A stretch of DNA of 64,000 bases from Agrobacterium salinitolerans (GTDB lineage Bacteria > Pseudomonadota > Alphaproteobacteria > Rhizobiales > Rhizobiaceae), in contig NZ_MRDH01000037.1 of assembly GCF_002008225.1 (NCBI RefSeq), positions 62,001-126,000 of the forward strand. Direction: 5' to 3'. How positions within the stretch are numbered: position 1 is the first letter of the stretch; the number at the start of each line of letters is the position of its first letter. Positions 48,394 to 57,403 of the stretch are shown here, piece after piece. The notes beneath the pieces were generated by a model. It searched no databases, was not told the DNA's origin, and was given only the letters and a program-made list of their open reading frames with translations. A program made the translations under genes and the position numbers.

Positions 48394-49314
48394 ATGAATA
48401 CGGCAAACCCCGGACACACGCTTGCCATGTCGCAGGCGGAACTTCTTTGCGACACGATGAGCACACTTGCGGAATCTCCTGTTTGGGACGAGCGGCGACA
48501 GGTGCTTTTCTGGTGCGATATTCTCGGCGGGACGGTGCGGTCCGCAGCGCTCGAGCCCGGGCGTTATCGCGAATGGTCGTTCCCCCACACCGTATCGAGC
48601 CTTGGACTTTGTCAGAACGGCGATCTCGTCATCGCCTGCGGCATGGATGTTATCATTCTCGATCCTGATAGCGGCGAAACGCGCCTCCTCCATTCCATTC
48701 CTGCGCCAAAAGGCATCCCCTGCCGGCTGAACGACGGGCGGATCGGCCCCGACGGCGCTTTCTGGGTGGGAACCATGCACAATGTCCCGCTCCCGGAGAT
48801 GGAGCCCCATGGCGAACTCTGGCGGATCACCGAAAAGAACGCCGAGCGTATTCAGACGGGGCTGACATGCCCGAACGGGCTCGCCTTCTCCGAGGACGGA
48901 TCGATCATGTGGCAGAGCGATTCCGTCCAGAAATGGATACGTCGGCGAAATTTTGACAGCCGGAACGGCAGCTTCGATGAGGGCGTGCTGGTGGCCCAAA
49001 TGACGGAAGAGACTGGAAGGCCCGATGGCGGCTGCCTCGATAGCAGCGGCAACTATTACAGCGCAGGCGTGTCGGCCGGCCTGCTCAACGTTTTCACGCC
49101 CGACGGCGCGTTGGCGGACGTGATAGCAGCCCCAGTGCCCCACCCCACGATGCTCTGCTTCGGGGGCACGGATTTCAGTACTCTTTTCCTGACATCCCAC
49201 CGCCACAACATGTCCGAGGACCGACTGCACAAAGCGCCATTTTCAGGTGGCGTCTGGGCGATCCCCACTCAGACGAAAGGGTTTGCCGGCTTCCGCTTTG
49301 GCGACGGTAGGTAA
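48394..49314 (+). CDS. SMP-30/gluconolactonase family lactonase
   Basis: 306-residue six-bladed beta-propeller lactonase of the SMP-30/LRE family. The metal-binding Glu is in LAESPVWDERRQVLFWCDI near the N terminus, with CRLNDGRIGPDGAFWVGTMH, GLTCPNGLAFSEDGSIMWQSD and RPDGGCLDSSGNY providing the other ligands (Asn, Asn, Asp). It should open the sugar lactone formed by one of the Gfo/Idh or Udh-like enzymes. It lies 32 bases after the GntR-type gene, so both share a transcript. Start at 48394 has only a weak ribosome-binding site; 48427 is an alternative. Confidence 0.9.
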   Translation: MNTANPGHTLAMSQAELLCDTMSTLAESPVWDERRQVLFWCDILGGTVRSAALEPGRYREWSFPHTVSSLGLCQNGDLVIACGMDVIILDPDSGETRLLHSIPAPKGIPCRLNDGRIGPDGAFWVGTMHNVPLPEMEPHGELWRITEKNAERIQTGLTCPNGLAFSEDGSIMWQSDSVQKWIRRRNFDSRNGSFDEGVLVAQMTEETGRPDGGCLDSSGNYYSAGVSAGLLNVFTPDGALADVIAAPVPHPTMLCFGGTDFSTLFLTSHRHNMSEDRLHKAPFSGGVWAIPTQTKGFAGFRFGDGR

Positions 49315-49338
49315 CGTCCGGAAGCCGGGTTCCGAACC

Positions 49339-50652
49339 CTATTCCTCCCGAAAGGCGCGACTGATCTGGTCGGTCAGCGGTTTGGCGATATAGGACAGCG
49401 CCGTTCTTTCGCTCGTCTGAATGAAGGCCTCGGCCGGCATGCCCGGCACCAGCGGCGCATTGTTCAGCTTCCGCCGCTCGGAGACCGGTACGGAAATCCG
49501 CGCCAGATAATAGGAGAGACCGCTGCGCTGATCGGTGGTGATATCCGCCGCGATGCGGCTGACATGGCCTTCCAGTTCCGGCGTGACGCGCTGGTTGAAT
49601 GCGGTCATGCGCAGCATCGCCTTTTGCCCCAATTGAAGCTGATCGATATCCTTGGGCACGATCTGCACCTCCAGCGCCAGCTCGTCTCCGTCAGGCACGA
49701 TGAGCATGATCGGATCCGCCGGCGTCACCACGCCGCCCAGGGTGTGCACGGCCATTTCATGCACCACGCCTGATTGCGGCGCGACAATGTCGATGCGTTT
49801 CAGCTGGTCTTCGGCCGCAACCTTGCGCTCGACGAATTCGCCCATCTGGGCCTGTATCTCGCGCAGTTCCCGCCCGACCTCGGTGCGCAATTCCTGATCG
49901 ATCTGCAGGATTTGCAGCCTGGTTTCGGTGATGCGCCCCGCCGTCTGCGCCTGATAGGCGATTTTCTCGCCGCGCTCACCGCCGAATGTCGCGGCCTGCG
50001 TCTGCAGGCTGTTCAGCCGCTGCACGGACACGACACCCTGTTCAAGCAGGGATTTCTGCGAGGTGATTTCAGCCTCCAGCACGGCAAGGCCGTTATCATA
50101 GGCGACTTCCTGCGCCTTCAACCCTTCGATCTCATGTTCGAACTGGGTGATACGCTCGGAAAGCTGTGCTTTGCGCCCTTGGCGATAGGATTTGCGGAAT
50201 TCGAACAGCTTGGTCTCGCTGCGCATGGCGGAGGCGACATCGGCATCGTCTTTTCGCGCCATCAACGCCTGCGGAAAGACGAGTTCCGGCAGATCGTCGC
50301 GCTCGGCCTCCAGCCTTGCCATGCGCGCATTCAGCTCATCCAGACGCTTGGTCACGATGGCGAGATTGGCGCGGGTCTGGGTCGCATCAAGGCGCATGAC
50401 CACATCGCCGGCCTTCACTCTATCGCCTTCGTTCACCAGAATTTCGCCGACGACACCGCCGCTCGGATGCTGCACCTTCTTCGTGTAGGAATCCACCACC
50501 AGATGACCGGAGGCGACAACCGCGCCGGCAAGATTGGTCGTAGCAGCCCATCCGCCGACACCGGCCAGCAGCGCTACGCCCGCAGCAAGGCCGGCAACGA
50601 GATGCTTGCGGATGGAGCGGGACACATGGCTGCGCCGGTCAATGTTTGACAT
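49339..50652 (-). CDS. Type I secretion membrane fusion protein (HlyD/PrtE family)
   Basis: 437-residue adaptor of a type I secretion system. One membrane segment follows a short cytoplasmic start (residues 18-40, LVAGLAAGVALLAGVGGWAA). The lipoyl-like half VQHPSGGVVGEILVNEGDRV leads to a long coiled coil (about 85-290), and the second half RIDIVAPQSGVVHEM to the beta-barrel domain. The ATG at 50652 is chosen because AAGGAG lies six bases upstream; it overlaps the ATPase gene by 14 bases. It links the ABC exporter to an outer-membrane TolC, which is not in this window. Confidence 0.92.
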   Translation of the reverse strand: MSNIDRRSHVSRSIRKHLVAGLAAGVALLAGVGGWAATTNLAGAVVASGHLVVDSYTKKVQHPSGGVVGEILVNEGDRVKAGDVVMRLDATQTRANLAIVTKRLDELNARMARLEAERDDLPELVFPQALMARKDDADVASAMRSETKLFEFRKSYRQGRKAQLSERITQFEHEIEGLKAQEVAYDNGLAVLEAEITSQKSLLEQGVVSVQRLNSLQTQAATFGGERGEKIAYQAQTAGRITETRLQILQIDQELRTEVGRELREIQAQMGEFVERKVAAEDQLKRIDIVAPQSGVVHEMAVHTLGGVVTPADPIMLIVPDGDELALEVQIVPKDIDQLQLGQKAMLRMTAFNQRVTPELEGHVSRIAADITTDQRSGLSYYLARISVPVSERRKLNNAPLVPGMPAEAFIQTSERTALSYIAKPLTDQISRAFREE

Positions 50653-52486
50653 CTGCATCTCCTTCCTGGCTGTTCTCTTCACGGACGTCTTCCAGCACCA
50701 GCGCGTGAGGCTGGGTATTGGCGACGACGCGCAGCGGCGAGATGGTCTGGGCGGATGCGGTAAATCCCTTGGCCGCCTGCGCTTGCGGAACGCGCAGTAC
50801 CTTCGAAAGCACCTCGTCACGCGGGCCGAAGGCCTTCATCCGCCCCTCTTCCATCATCAGAATGAAATCGACAGCACCGATGGCGCTCGGCCGGTGGGCG
50901 ACGACGACGGCAATGCCGCCCCGCGCCTTGACCGAGGAAATTGCCTTGACCACGGCGGCTTCGCCTTCCGCATCGAGATTGGCGTTGGGTTCGTCCAGCA
51001 CCACGATGAAGGGATCGCCATATAGCGCGCGGGCAAGGCCGATGCGCTGGCGCTGCCCGGCGGAAAGCGCCGAACCCGCCTCGCCGATATCGCTGTCATA
51101 ACCCTTTTCGAAACGCAGGATCAGTTCATGCGCACCCGCAGCCCTGGCCGCCGCGATGATGGCCTCAGGATCGGGATTATCCTCGAAACGGGAGATATTC
51201 TCGCCGATCGTGCCATCGAATAACTCAACGCCCTGCGGCAGATAACCGATATGGCGGCCCAGCGCCTCACGGTCCCACTGCTCGAAACTTGCACCGTCCA
51301 GCCGTACCTTGCCGGCCGCAGGCATCCAAGCGCCGGTGAGAATGCGCGACAGGGTGGATTTGCCCGAGCCGGAGGGGCCGATAACGCCGAGCGCGTTTCC
51401 AGCGGTCACGATGAAGCCAAGTCCGGTGACGGTTGGTTTTCTTTCTCCCGGCGGAACGATGGTGACGTTTTCGACCCGCAAATCCTTTTCAGGCCTCGGC
51501 AGGGCCATGGCGGCGGCATTGGCCGGCATCTGTGCAAAAAGCTCCCTCAGCCGCGCCCAGCTCTGCCGGGCGGCCACAAAGGACTTCCAGTTGGAAATGG
51601 CAAGATCGACGGGCGCCAGCGCCCGGCCCATCATGATCGAACTGGCGATCATCACGCCGCCGGAGGCCTCCTGATTGATGACGAGCCACGCGCCGACCGC
51701 CAGAATTGCCGATTGCAGCACGACCCGCAAAGACTTCGCGATGTTGCCAAGACCGCCGGCCACATCGCCCGCCTTGCGATTGGCGGCGAGATGGGCCTCG
51801 TTGGAATTCTGCCAGCGTTTTCCGAGCCTACCGCCAAGCCCCATGGCCTGCACGACTTCGGCATTGCGGCGCGAAGCCTCCAGTTGCCGGTTGCGGGCCA
51901 TATTCTCGACCATGGTGTCGCGGATCGGCTTCTGCGAAAAGATGTTGGTCAGGATTGTGAGGGAGACAAGCAATATCGCGCCGGCAAGCGCCGTCACACC
52001 GATCCAGAAATGAAACAGAAAACATATGCCGAGATAAAGCGGCATCCACGGCAGATCGAAAAAGGCCGTCGGCCCCGTGCCGGAAAGAAAACCGCGCACA
52101 TTGTCGAGATCGCGCAGCGGCTGCAGACCGTCCCCCGGCATGCGGTTGACAAGCGGCAGGCGCACGACCGCATCATGCACCTTACCGGAATAACGCAAGT
52201 CGAAATCTTCACCGATACGGATCAGAACGCGAGCGCGGATGATATCGAGCAGGCACTGGAAGCCGTAAAGGCCAAGCGCGAGAATGGCGAGCCCGACCAG
52301 CGTCGGCAGGCTGCCGCTGGCCAGAACCCGGTCATAAACCTGGAGCATGAAGAGCGGCGAAGTGAGCGCGAGTATATTGACCACGCCGCTGACGAGCGCA
52401 AGGCCGAGAAACGTGCTTTTAAGGGGCGAAACAACCGCCGCAGTGAGGGACTGCGGCGGCGTCTGCTGGTGGTTTTGAAAGCCCAC
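50639..52486 (-). CDS. Type I secretion ABC exporter (PrtD/HasD type)
   Basis: 615-residue exporter with N-terminal membrane domain (about residues 25-310) and C-terminal ATPase. Walker [15 protein letters not shown], signature LSAGQRQRIGLARAL and Walker B VVLDEPNANLD, the last being typical of PrtD/AprD/HasD exporters. There is no N-terminal C39-like domain, as expected for proteins that keep a C-terminal signal. GTG start at 52486 with AAGGAAAA upstream, 14 bases after the stop of the HasA-like gene. It should export that protein to the outside. Confidence 0.93.
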   Translation of the reverse strand: MGFQNHQQTPPQSLTAAVVSPLKSTFLGLALVSGVVNILALTSPLFMLQVYDRVLASGSLPTLVGLAILALGLYGFQCLLDIIRARVLIRIGEDFDLRYSGKVHDAVVRLPLVNRMPGDGLQPLRDLDNVRGFLSGTGPTAFFDLPWMPLYLGICFLFHFWIGVTALAGAILLVSLTILTNIFSQKPIRDTMVENMARNRQLEASRRNAEVVQAMGLGGRLGKRWQNSNEAHLAANRKAGDVAGGLGNIAKSLRVVLQSAILAVGAWLVINQEASGGVMIASSIMMGRALAPVDLAISNWKSFVAARQSWARLRELFAQMPANAAAMALPRPEKDLRVENVTIVPPGERKPTVTGLGFIVTAGNALGVIGPSGSGKSTLSRILTGAWMPAAGKVRLDGASFEQWDREALGRHIGYLPQGVELFDGTIGENISRFEDNPDPEAIIAAARAAGAHELILRFEKGYDSDIGEAGSALSAGQRQRIGLARALYGDPFIVVLDEPNANLDAEGEAAVVKAISSVKARGGIAVVVAHRPSAIGAVDFILMMEEGRMKAFGPRDEVLSKVLRVPQAQAAKGFTASAQTISPLRVVANTQPHALVLEDVREENSQEGDADVKH

Positions 52487-52500
52487 AGCCTGATTTTCCT

Positions 52501-53256
52501 TTACGCGGCAAGCGCCGATGCGCTGGCGAAAATGAAGTCCGACGCGTCGAGCACATTTGCATCGACACCATTCAGTGTGACGGAGACGGACGTGTCTGTG
52601 GCCGAAAGGATAACGGCATTTCCGTTATCATTATACCACAACAAATCGTCCACCGAAGTTGCGCCCCAGGCGGAAACATCGAGCGTATCGGTACCGTCCT
52701 GATAGCCGTAGGTTCCGGTCGGGCCGGCCGCTACGACGTCGTTGCCGCCGGAAAATACGAAGGTGTCTGCGCCGGCAAAGCCGGTCAGGGTGTTGGAGGC
52801 AGCCGTGTCCTCGATCACCGTGCCGGTGGCTGCAAAGTAATCATAGAAGCCGGCCAGCGAACCGAAGCGGGCAAGCTGGTAGACGGCGAGATCGAGAAGA
52901 TCGCGAGCGCCGGCAAGCGAATAGGCGCTGTCGGGATCGATCAGCAGTTCCTGCTGGCTGACGGCGATGCCGCTGGTGGACTGGCCGTAGCCGGCGCCTA
53001 GAACGATGCTGTCGACCGAACCCGTCAGGTTGCCCTGGGAGTACTGCAAAGCGCCGCTCATGACGATGCCCTTGCCGCCGGAACTGCCATCGCCCCACGC
53101 CTCATAGGTCGTGTTCGGATCGATGGTGGTGGTGGCGAGAGAGCTGGTCTGAGCGTCGTAGAACGCACCATAGGTCGAACCGAAACCGCTCGTCCAACCG
53201 TTGAGGTAGCCGATCAGATCGGAGGAAGACTGCGTCAGTTGAATTGTGGTAGCCAT
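52501..53256 (-). CDS. Secreted HasA-like protein with RTX/serralysin-like C-terminal domain, no histidine
   Basis: 251 residues, no N-terminal signal peptide. Residues 1-150 follow the HasA haemophore pattern: LIGYLNGWTSGFGS, then SGALQYSQGNLTGSVDSIVLG, then a helix with LAVYQLARFGSLAGFYDYF. In HasA the loop before the LDS-type segment carries the heme ligands Tyr75 and His83; here that loop is shortened and Tyr75 lines up with Thr. The whole protein has no His and no Cys. Residues 155-251 are a separate part with LTGFAGADTFVFSGGNDVV and TDTLDVSAW, resembling the RTX/serralysin end, finishing ALAA like HasA-type export signals. It lies between the receptor and exporter genes. Start at 53256 has AAAGGAG at eight bases. 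Heme binding is doubtful; a different ligand is possible. Confidence 0.78.
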   Translation of the reverse strand: MATTIQLTQSSSDLIGYLNGWTSGFGSTYGAFYDAQTSSLATTTIDPNTTYEAWGDGSSGGKGIVMSGALQYSQGNLTGSVDSIVLGAGYGQSTSGIAVSQQELLIDPDSAYSLAGARDLLDLAVYQLARFGSLAGFYDYFAATGTVIEDTAASNTLTGFAGADTFVFSGGNDVVAAGPTGTYGYQDGTDTLDVSAWGATSVDDLLWYNDNGNAVILSATDTSVSVTLNGVDANVLDASDFIFASASALAA

Positions 53257-53361
53257 AGGTGTACTCCTTTGCTGGCCAATAGGGATACCTTGGTCATGTG
53301 ACGAAGGCGTTTCATCTCCGGGACGGGCTGCAACCCCAACCCGGAGAATTTCTTCCACGGT

Positions 53362-56148
53362 TCAGAACTTCATGTTCATCGTCGCGATAAAGGTGCGGCC
53401 GGGCGCCGTATAAGCGCTGGCTGCCGGGATGTATTTGCGGTCCGTCAGGTTGTTGACGGCAAAGCGAAGGGTGGCCTTGTCGTTGAAGGCATAGGACCCA
53501 TAGAGATCCACCGTCGTGTAGGGATCGGTCACCTCGCGGAGATTGCCTTCCGTATCCAGTGTGCGCGACTGTGTCGGCGTGACATGGTTGAGCCTTGCGC
53601 CCAGCGAGAATTTCTCATCGAAGAAACGCATGCCGCCATCGAGCGTCAGCTTCACCTTGGGCGCGACATCGCCCGGCCAAGCGACGATTTCGCCCGTCGT
53701 GGTGGTCGTGCCGTTGGAAAAAACCTGCGTCTTTTCAGGCCATTCCGTCTTCAGAAGCGTCGCCGAGCCGCCGAGCCAGAAATTGCGGGCATCGTAATTG
53801 CCCTCGAATTCAAGCCCGCGCATATAGGTCGTACCGTCCAGATTGACGAAGCTGGTATAGGTGCGGTCGAGAACCTGATCGGTGACGAGATAACCGAGCG
53901 CGATATAGTCCTTCACCTCGCGACGAAAGGCGGCCATTTTGATGCGAATGGAATCGTCGTCCAGCAGCACGCCGTCGAAGCTCACATTCGCGCCGATTTC
54001 ATAGGTCGTCGCCTTTTCGGCGCGCAGAGCCTGATTGGGAGCGTATTCGTATCCGGCGCTGTCGCCCGGACGCGCACCGGCAAAAAATGCCTCGAGGATT
54101 GTCGGCGGACGCAGGCTCTGGGAATAGCTTACGTAAGGACGGAACCAGTCGACGGGTTTCAGCTCGATGGTGGCGGAGGGCAGCCAGGCGCTGTAGGTGC
54201 GATCAATATCGACATTGTGCTCAGGGTACTCGATGACCGGTATCGGCCGCCCCGTTGTTCCGGTGCCAGGCATACAGCCTGCCGCGATGTTGGGCCAAGC
54301 CCGCGCCAGATAAAGCGCGTAGGGCCAGGCTGGGTTAGCGGGACGGAATATCTGATTAAAATAATCGAGAGGCGTGTAGTGGCTGCTGACCGGATCGCAA
54401 GGGATGGAAGTATCGATCTGATAGTTACGAGTACTGTAATAAGTCGCTGATCCCTTGAGACGCGACCAGTCGTAACGCACGCCGCCACTCAGCGTGATCC
54501 AATCGGCCGGCTCAAGCTCACCATTCAGGAACAGGCTGGCGACATCGCGTCGCCCTGCAGGGCTGAATGACGTGTAGCTGCTGGCGAAAGAAGGATTTTC
54601 GGCGATTTTGGCACTTGTCGCAACGGACGTGGCGATGTCCCGGAAGGCTTCCGCTCCGTAGTTCAGGCTGAGCGCGCCCGCCGCCGTATCAAAGCGACTG
54701 GTATTTTCCAGGCTGCCGCCGAAACTGCGCAGGCCCATATCGAGGTTGGTTTCCGCTGCATACCCGACGCTTCCATCAAGTTTATTGCGCGCCGCGCGCA
54801 GTTCATGCGTCATATTATCGTTCAGCCACAGCGACGACTTGAAATCGATGAGTTCACTCTCCGGGTCCCAGTCCAGCTTCGCGACGACGCTGTCGTTTCG
54901 CACGCTTTCCCGGTCGATCACCTCAGATGCGCCCTGAACGAAGTCATTCTCCTGATGCATCCAGGAGAGCGAAGCCTTCACGTCGCCAAATTCGCCTTCG
55001 CCCTTGAAGAAGGTGGACCAGCCGTCGCGGCCAAGCAAATCCTTCATCGTCAGCGCGGTGCTGCGGGCCTCGCCCTTCGTTCCGATCTTGTATTCATCCA
55101 TGATCGTGCGGCTGTAACCGGCGACGAAGGAGAGAGGACCATCCGGCGAGCGAGCAGCGCCGAGAACCGAACCCTGAAAATCATAACCATTGGTGCCGCG
55201 GGAAACATTCACTTCCCCGCCCTTGTTTTCACCCTCGGCAATCAGATCGTCGGCGCTGACGGTTCGGAACTCGACCTTACCGCCCAGGGAGCCCGCATTA
55301 CCCGACCGCGCATTGGTTATTTTTTCGATCTCGACGGCACGGATGAAAGCGACATCCACATAGCCCTGCCCGGCACTCGCAGTATAGCTTGCGGTGCCGC
55401 CGAAGGTCGCACCACGCTGCGCATTCTGCCGGGCCCCGTCGATTGAGACAACCACGCGGCCGCTTTCCTGCAAACCGCGCACATTCGGCGAAACGGTTGG
55501 GAAGCTGCCATTGCCCTCGCCGGCATAAACACCGGAAACTCGGTTGAAAACATCGCGCGTGTTGCGCACGCCGGCCGACTGGATCGCCTCGCGGCCGACC
55601 ACGCTGACGCTGGCGGGCGTTTCATAAACCCAGTCGGGCGTCCCCTGATAACCGGAACCGGCAATGGAGTTGCGCCCGGTCTTGCCGGTCAGGGTAATGG
55701 TTTCCAGAACCGTCGTACCCTCCGCCGCGGAAAGATCGACGGTCGATTGCCCCGTGCCGATGACGACGGTTCTGCCATTGCCGGCGATACGGAAATTGAC
55801 GCCCGTTCCCGCCAACAGCCGTGACAGCGCCTCCCGCACCGTGAAACTGCCGGTGACGGCATTGGTGCGCACATTGCCCGCCGCCGGCGTGGCAAGCGTG
55901 ACCTGAAGGCCGGATTGCCGCCCGAAAGCACCCACGACCGATGACAGCGACTGGGCGGGAATATTGAATGGCCTCGTCGCCCCCTGCTCGCCGCCTGGAC
56001 GCTGGGAATTGGTGGCGTCAGCTCCGGTCTGGGCCAGAACGGGCGTCGCGAATGAAACAATGACCGCCGTTGTCGCCAGCAGCACGGCCCTGCGAGCCCG
56101 CTTTGCTGCTTTTTCCCCTGAACCGGTCTTGCATGTCTGGAGGCGCAT
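53362..56148 (-). CDS. TonB-dependent receptor with STN signalling domain (HasR-like)
   Basis: 928-residue outer-membrane receptor. The signal peptide ends TPVLAQ. An STN domain lies at about residues 55-130 (FNIPAQSLSSVVGAFGRQSG, then GTGVNFRIAG), followed by a TonB-box-like ETITLTG and the plug (QSAGVRNTRDVFNRVSGVYA, then NVRGLQESGRVVVSIDGARQ). The barrel ends AAPGRTF-like with YTAPGRTFIATMNMKF. The STN domain signals through FecR and an ECF sigma factor, both encoded just upstream. With the HasA-like gene downstream it matches the HasR layout, and its size fits. Two Cys in the barrel (CDPVSSHYTP and IAAGCMPGTG) may form a loop disulfide. The ligand is not proven to be heme. Confidence 0.92.
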   Translation of the reverse strand: MRLQTCKTGSGEKAAKRARRAVLLATTAVIVSFATPVLAQTGADATNSQRPGGEQGATRPFNIPAQSLSSVVGAFGRQSGLQVTLATPAAGNVRTNAVTGSFTVREALSRLLAGTGVNFRIAGNGRTVVIGTGQSTVDLSAAEGTTVLETITLTGKTGRNSIAGSGYQGTPDWVYETPASVSVVGREAIQSAGVRNTRDVFNRVSGVYAGEGNGSFPTVSPNVRGLQESGRVVVSIDGARQNAQRGATFGGTASYTASAGQGYVDVAFIRAVEIEKITNARSGNAGSLGGKVEFRTVSADDLIAEGENKGGEVNVSRGTNGYDFQGSVLGAARSPDGPLSFVAGYSRTIMDEYKIGTKGEARSTALTMKDLLGRDGWSTFFKGEGEFGDVKASLSWMHQENDFVQGASEVIDRESVRNDSVVAKLDWDPESELIDFKSSLWLNDNMTHELRAARNKLDGSVGYAAETNLDMGLRSFGGSLENTSRFDTAAGALSLNYGAEAFRDIATSVATSAKIAENPSFASSYTSFSPAGRRDVASLFLNGELEPADWITLSGGVRYDWSRLKGSATYYSTRNYQIDTSIPCDPVSSHYTPLDYFNQIFRPANPAWPYALYLARAWPNIAAGCMPGTGTTGRPIPVIEYPEHNVDIDRTYSAWLPSATIELKPVDWFRPYVSYSQSLRPPTILEAFFAGARPGDSAGYEYAPNQALRAEKATTYEIGANVSFDGVLLDDDSIRIKMAAFRREVKDYIALGYLVTDQVLDRTYTSFVNLDGTTYMRGLEFEGNYDARNFWLGGSATLLKTEWPEKTQVFSNGTTTTTGEIVAWPGDVAPKVKLTLDGGMRFFDEKFSLGARLNHVTPTQSRTLDTEGNLREVTDPYTTVDLYGSYAFNDKATLRFAVNNLTDRKYIPAASAYTAPGRTFIATMNMKF

Positions 56149-56187
56149 ATTGCTTTTGTCTTCCTGTCTTTCGCTCCGGATATATCT

Positions 56188-56202
56188 TGACCGGATTACT
56201 CA
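56188..56202. promoter_or_regulatory. Iron-box-like palindrome before the receptor gene
   Basis: TGA-CCGGATTAC-TCA fits the TGA-N9-TCA pattern of RirA (iron-sulfur regulator) boxes in rhizobia and Agrobacterium. It lies about 40 bases upstream of the receptor start, in an AT-rich gap. The pattern is short and occurs by chance about once per 4 kb; support comes from its position and from two further copies in neighbouring iron operons. Confidence 0.45.
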
Positions 56203-56297
56203 ACAAAAAGACGATTGCCTCGTCGATTTTTTTCAGGATTTCGGAAGAAATTTTATAAATCACTGAAAATAAATATGATTTTTTGTTTTGGAATGTT

Positions 56298-57293
56298 TCA
56301 GAAACGGGTGATGATGCGGGCACTGTCCCCAATCGCATGCACCTTGCCCTTATAGGGTTCCACCAGGGCTTCCAGCGCGCGATCCGGGTCGCGCAGATCG
56401 TAAAACCCTGTCACTCTCTGCTCGGCAAGTCGCTTGTCGGCCATGGTAAGCCACGCCGGATGGTAACGCTGGATCTGCTCCACGACCGAGCCTATCGTCG
56501 CATCGACCACATAGAGTTCGCCATTGCGCCAGCCGCCAATATCCTCGACGGAAACGGTCTCTTTGCGGATCGCGCCGGAAGCGTCGACGATCAGCATCTC
56601 GCCCGGCACGAGCCGCGTTGGCGGCGCATTACGGAAGGACGCCTCCACGGAACCGTGCGCCAGCGCCACCTGGGTTACTCCATCCGTCAGGTCGACGTCG
56701 AAAGCCGTGCCCAGCACCTGAACGGTCAGGTTTTTTGCCTTCACGACGAAGGGACGCGTTTTATCCGGCACCACGTCGAAAAAAGCTTCCCCCTTCAACA
56801 CCGTGACATTGCGACGGCCATCCGTGAAATCCGCTGAAAGCGCACTCGCGGCGGCGAGCTGCACTTTGCTGCCGTCTTCGAGGGTGATCGTGCGGCTTTC
56901 AGCAGTGGTGGTCTGATAGTCAGCCTGCAAGCGAACGAAAAATGCCGGAACGAACAGCACCGCAAGACAGAGCGAGGCCGCCGCCACGGCCGCGCCGGCA
57001 TAGCGCCGCCCGGACCAGCGCCGCCGCTGCGGCTTTATCGCGGCCTTGCCCGGCAGATGCGGGGCACCTTCCCAGAGGCTCTTGAATTCTGGCTCCACCA
57101 GTCCGAGGTTTCGCCACGTCCTGCATGTTCGTTCCCAGGCGAGACGGTTTGCCGGCTCTGCCCCCAGCCATTGCTCAAATTCCGCCTTCAGCCGCGATTC
57201 CGCCGAGCCGGACTGCAAACGCAGCAACCAGTCGGCCGCCTCTTCCGCCTTACCGGCCGGCAATTCAGTTTTTTTCTCTGGATCAATGGTCAT
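56298..57293 (-). CDS. FecR-family anti-sigma factor
   Basis: 331 residues. A cytoplasmic N-terminal domain (about 1-90) has AADWLLRLQSG and RLAWERTCRTWRNLG, which bind the sigma factor. One membrane segment (about 98-122, AGAAVAAASLCLAVLFVPAF) follows. The periplasmic FecR domain has TITLEDGSKVQLAAASALSA and RPFVVKAKNLTVQVLGTAFD, and the C-terminal part (GSVVEQIQRYHPAWL) is the STN-like receiver. It passes the signal from the receptor to the ECF sigma factor encoded upstream. Confidence 0.92.
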   Translation of the reverse strand: MTIDPEKKTELPAGKAEEAADWLLRLQSGSAESRLKAEFEQWLGAEPANRLAWERTCRTWRNLGLVEPEFKSLWEGAPHLPGKAAIKPQRRRWSGRRYAGAAVAAASLCLAVLFVPAFFVRLQADYQTTTAESRTITLEDGSKVQLAAASALSADFTDGRRNVTVLKGEAFFDVVPDKTRPFVVKAKNLTVQVLGTAFDVDLTDGVTQVALAHGSVEASFRNAPPTRLVPGEMLIVDASGAIRKETVSVEDIGGWRNGELYVVDATIGSVVEQIQRYHPAWLTMADKRLAEQRVTGFYDLRDPDRALEALVEPYKGKVHAIGDSARIITRF

Positions 57294-57403
57294 TGAACCG
57301 GGCCAGTTCCTTTGGGGCGCGCAGCAGGAGCGTCGTCTTCTGCATTGTTATAAAGACGTTTAACGAAGAGATTTTTTTCACAAGGTGGGACAATCGGGAC
57401 TAT

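Noticed and set aside
49315..49338. Short GGGTT/AACCC hairpin between convergent lactonase and fusion-protein genes as terminator
   Set aside because: The stem is only five pairs and no T tract follows.
52501..53256. Calling the secreted protein a standard heme-binding HasA
   Set aside because: The protein has no histidine and the Tyr75/His83 loop is shortened, so only the fold-level similarity and gene context are claimed.
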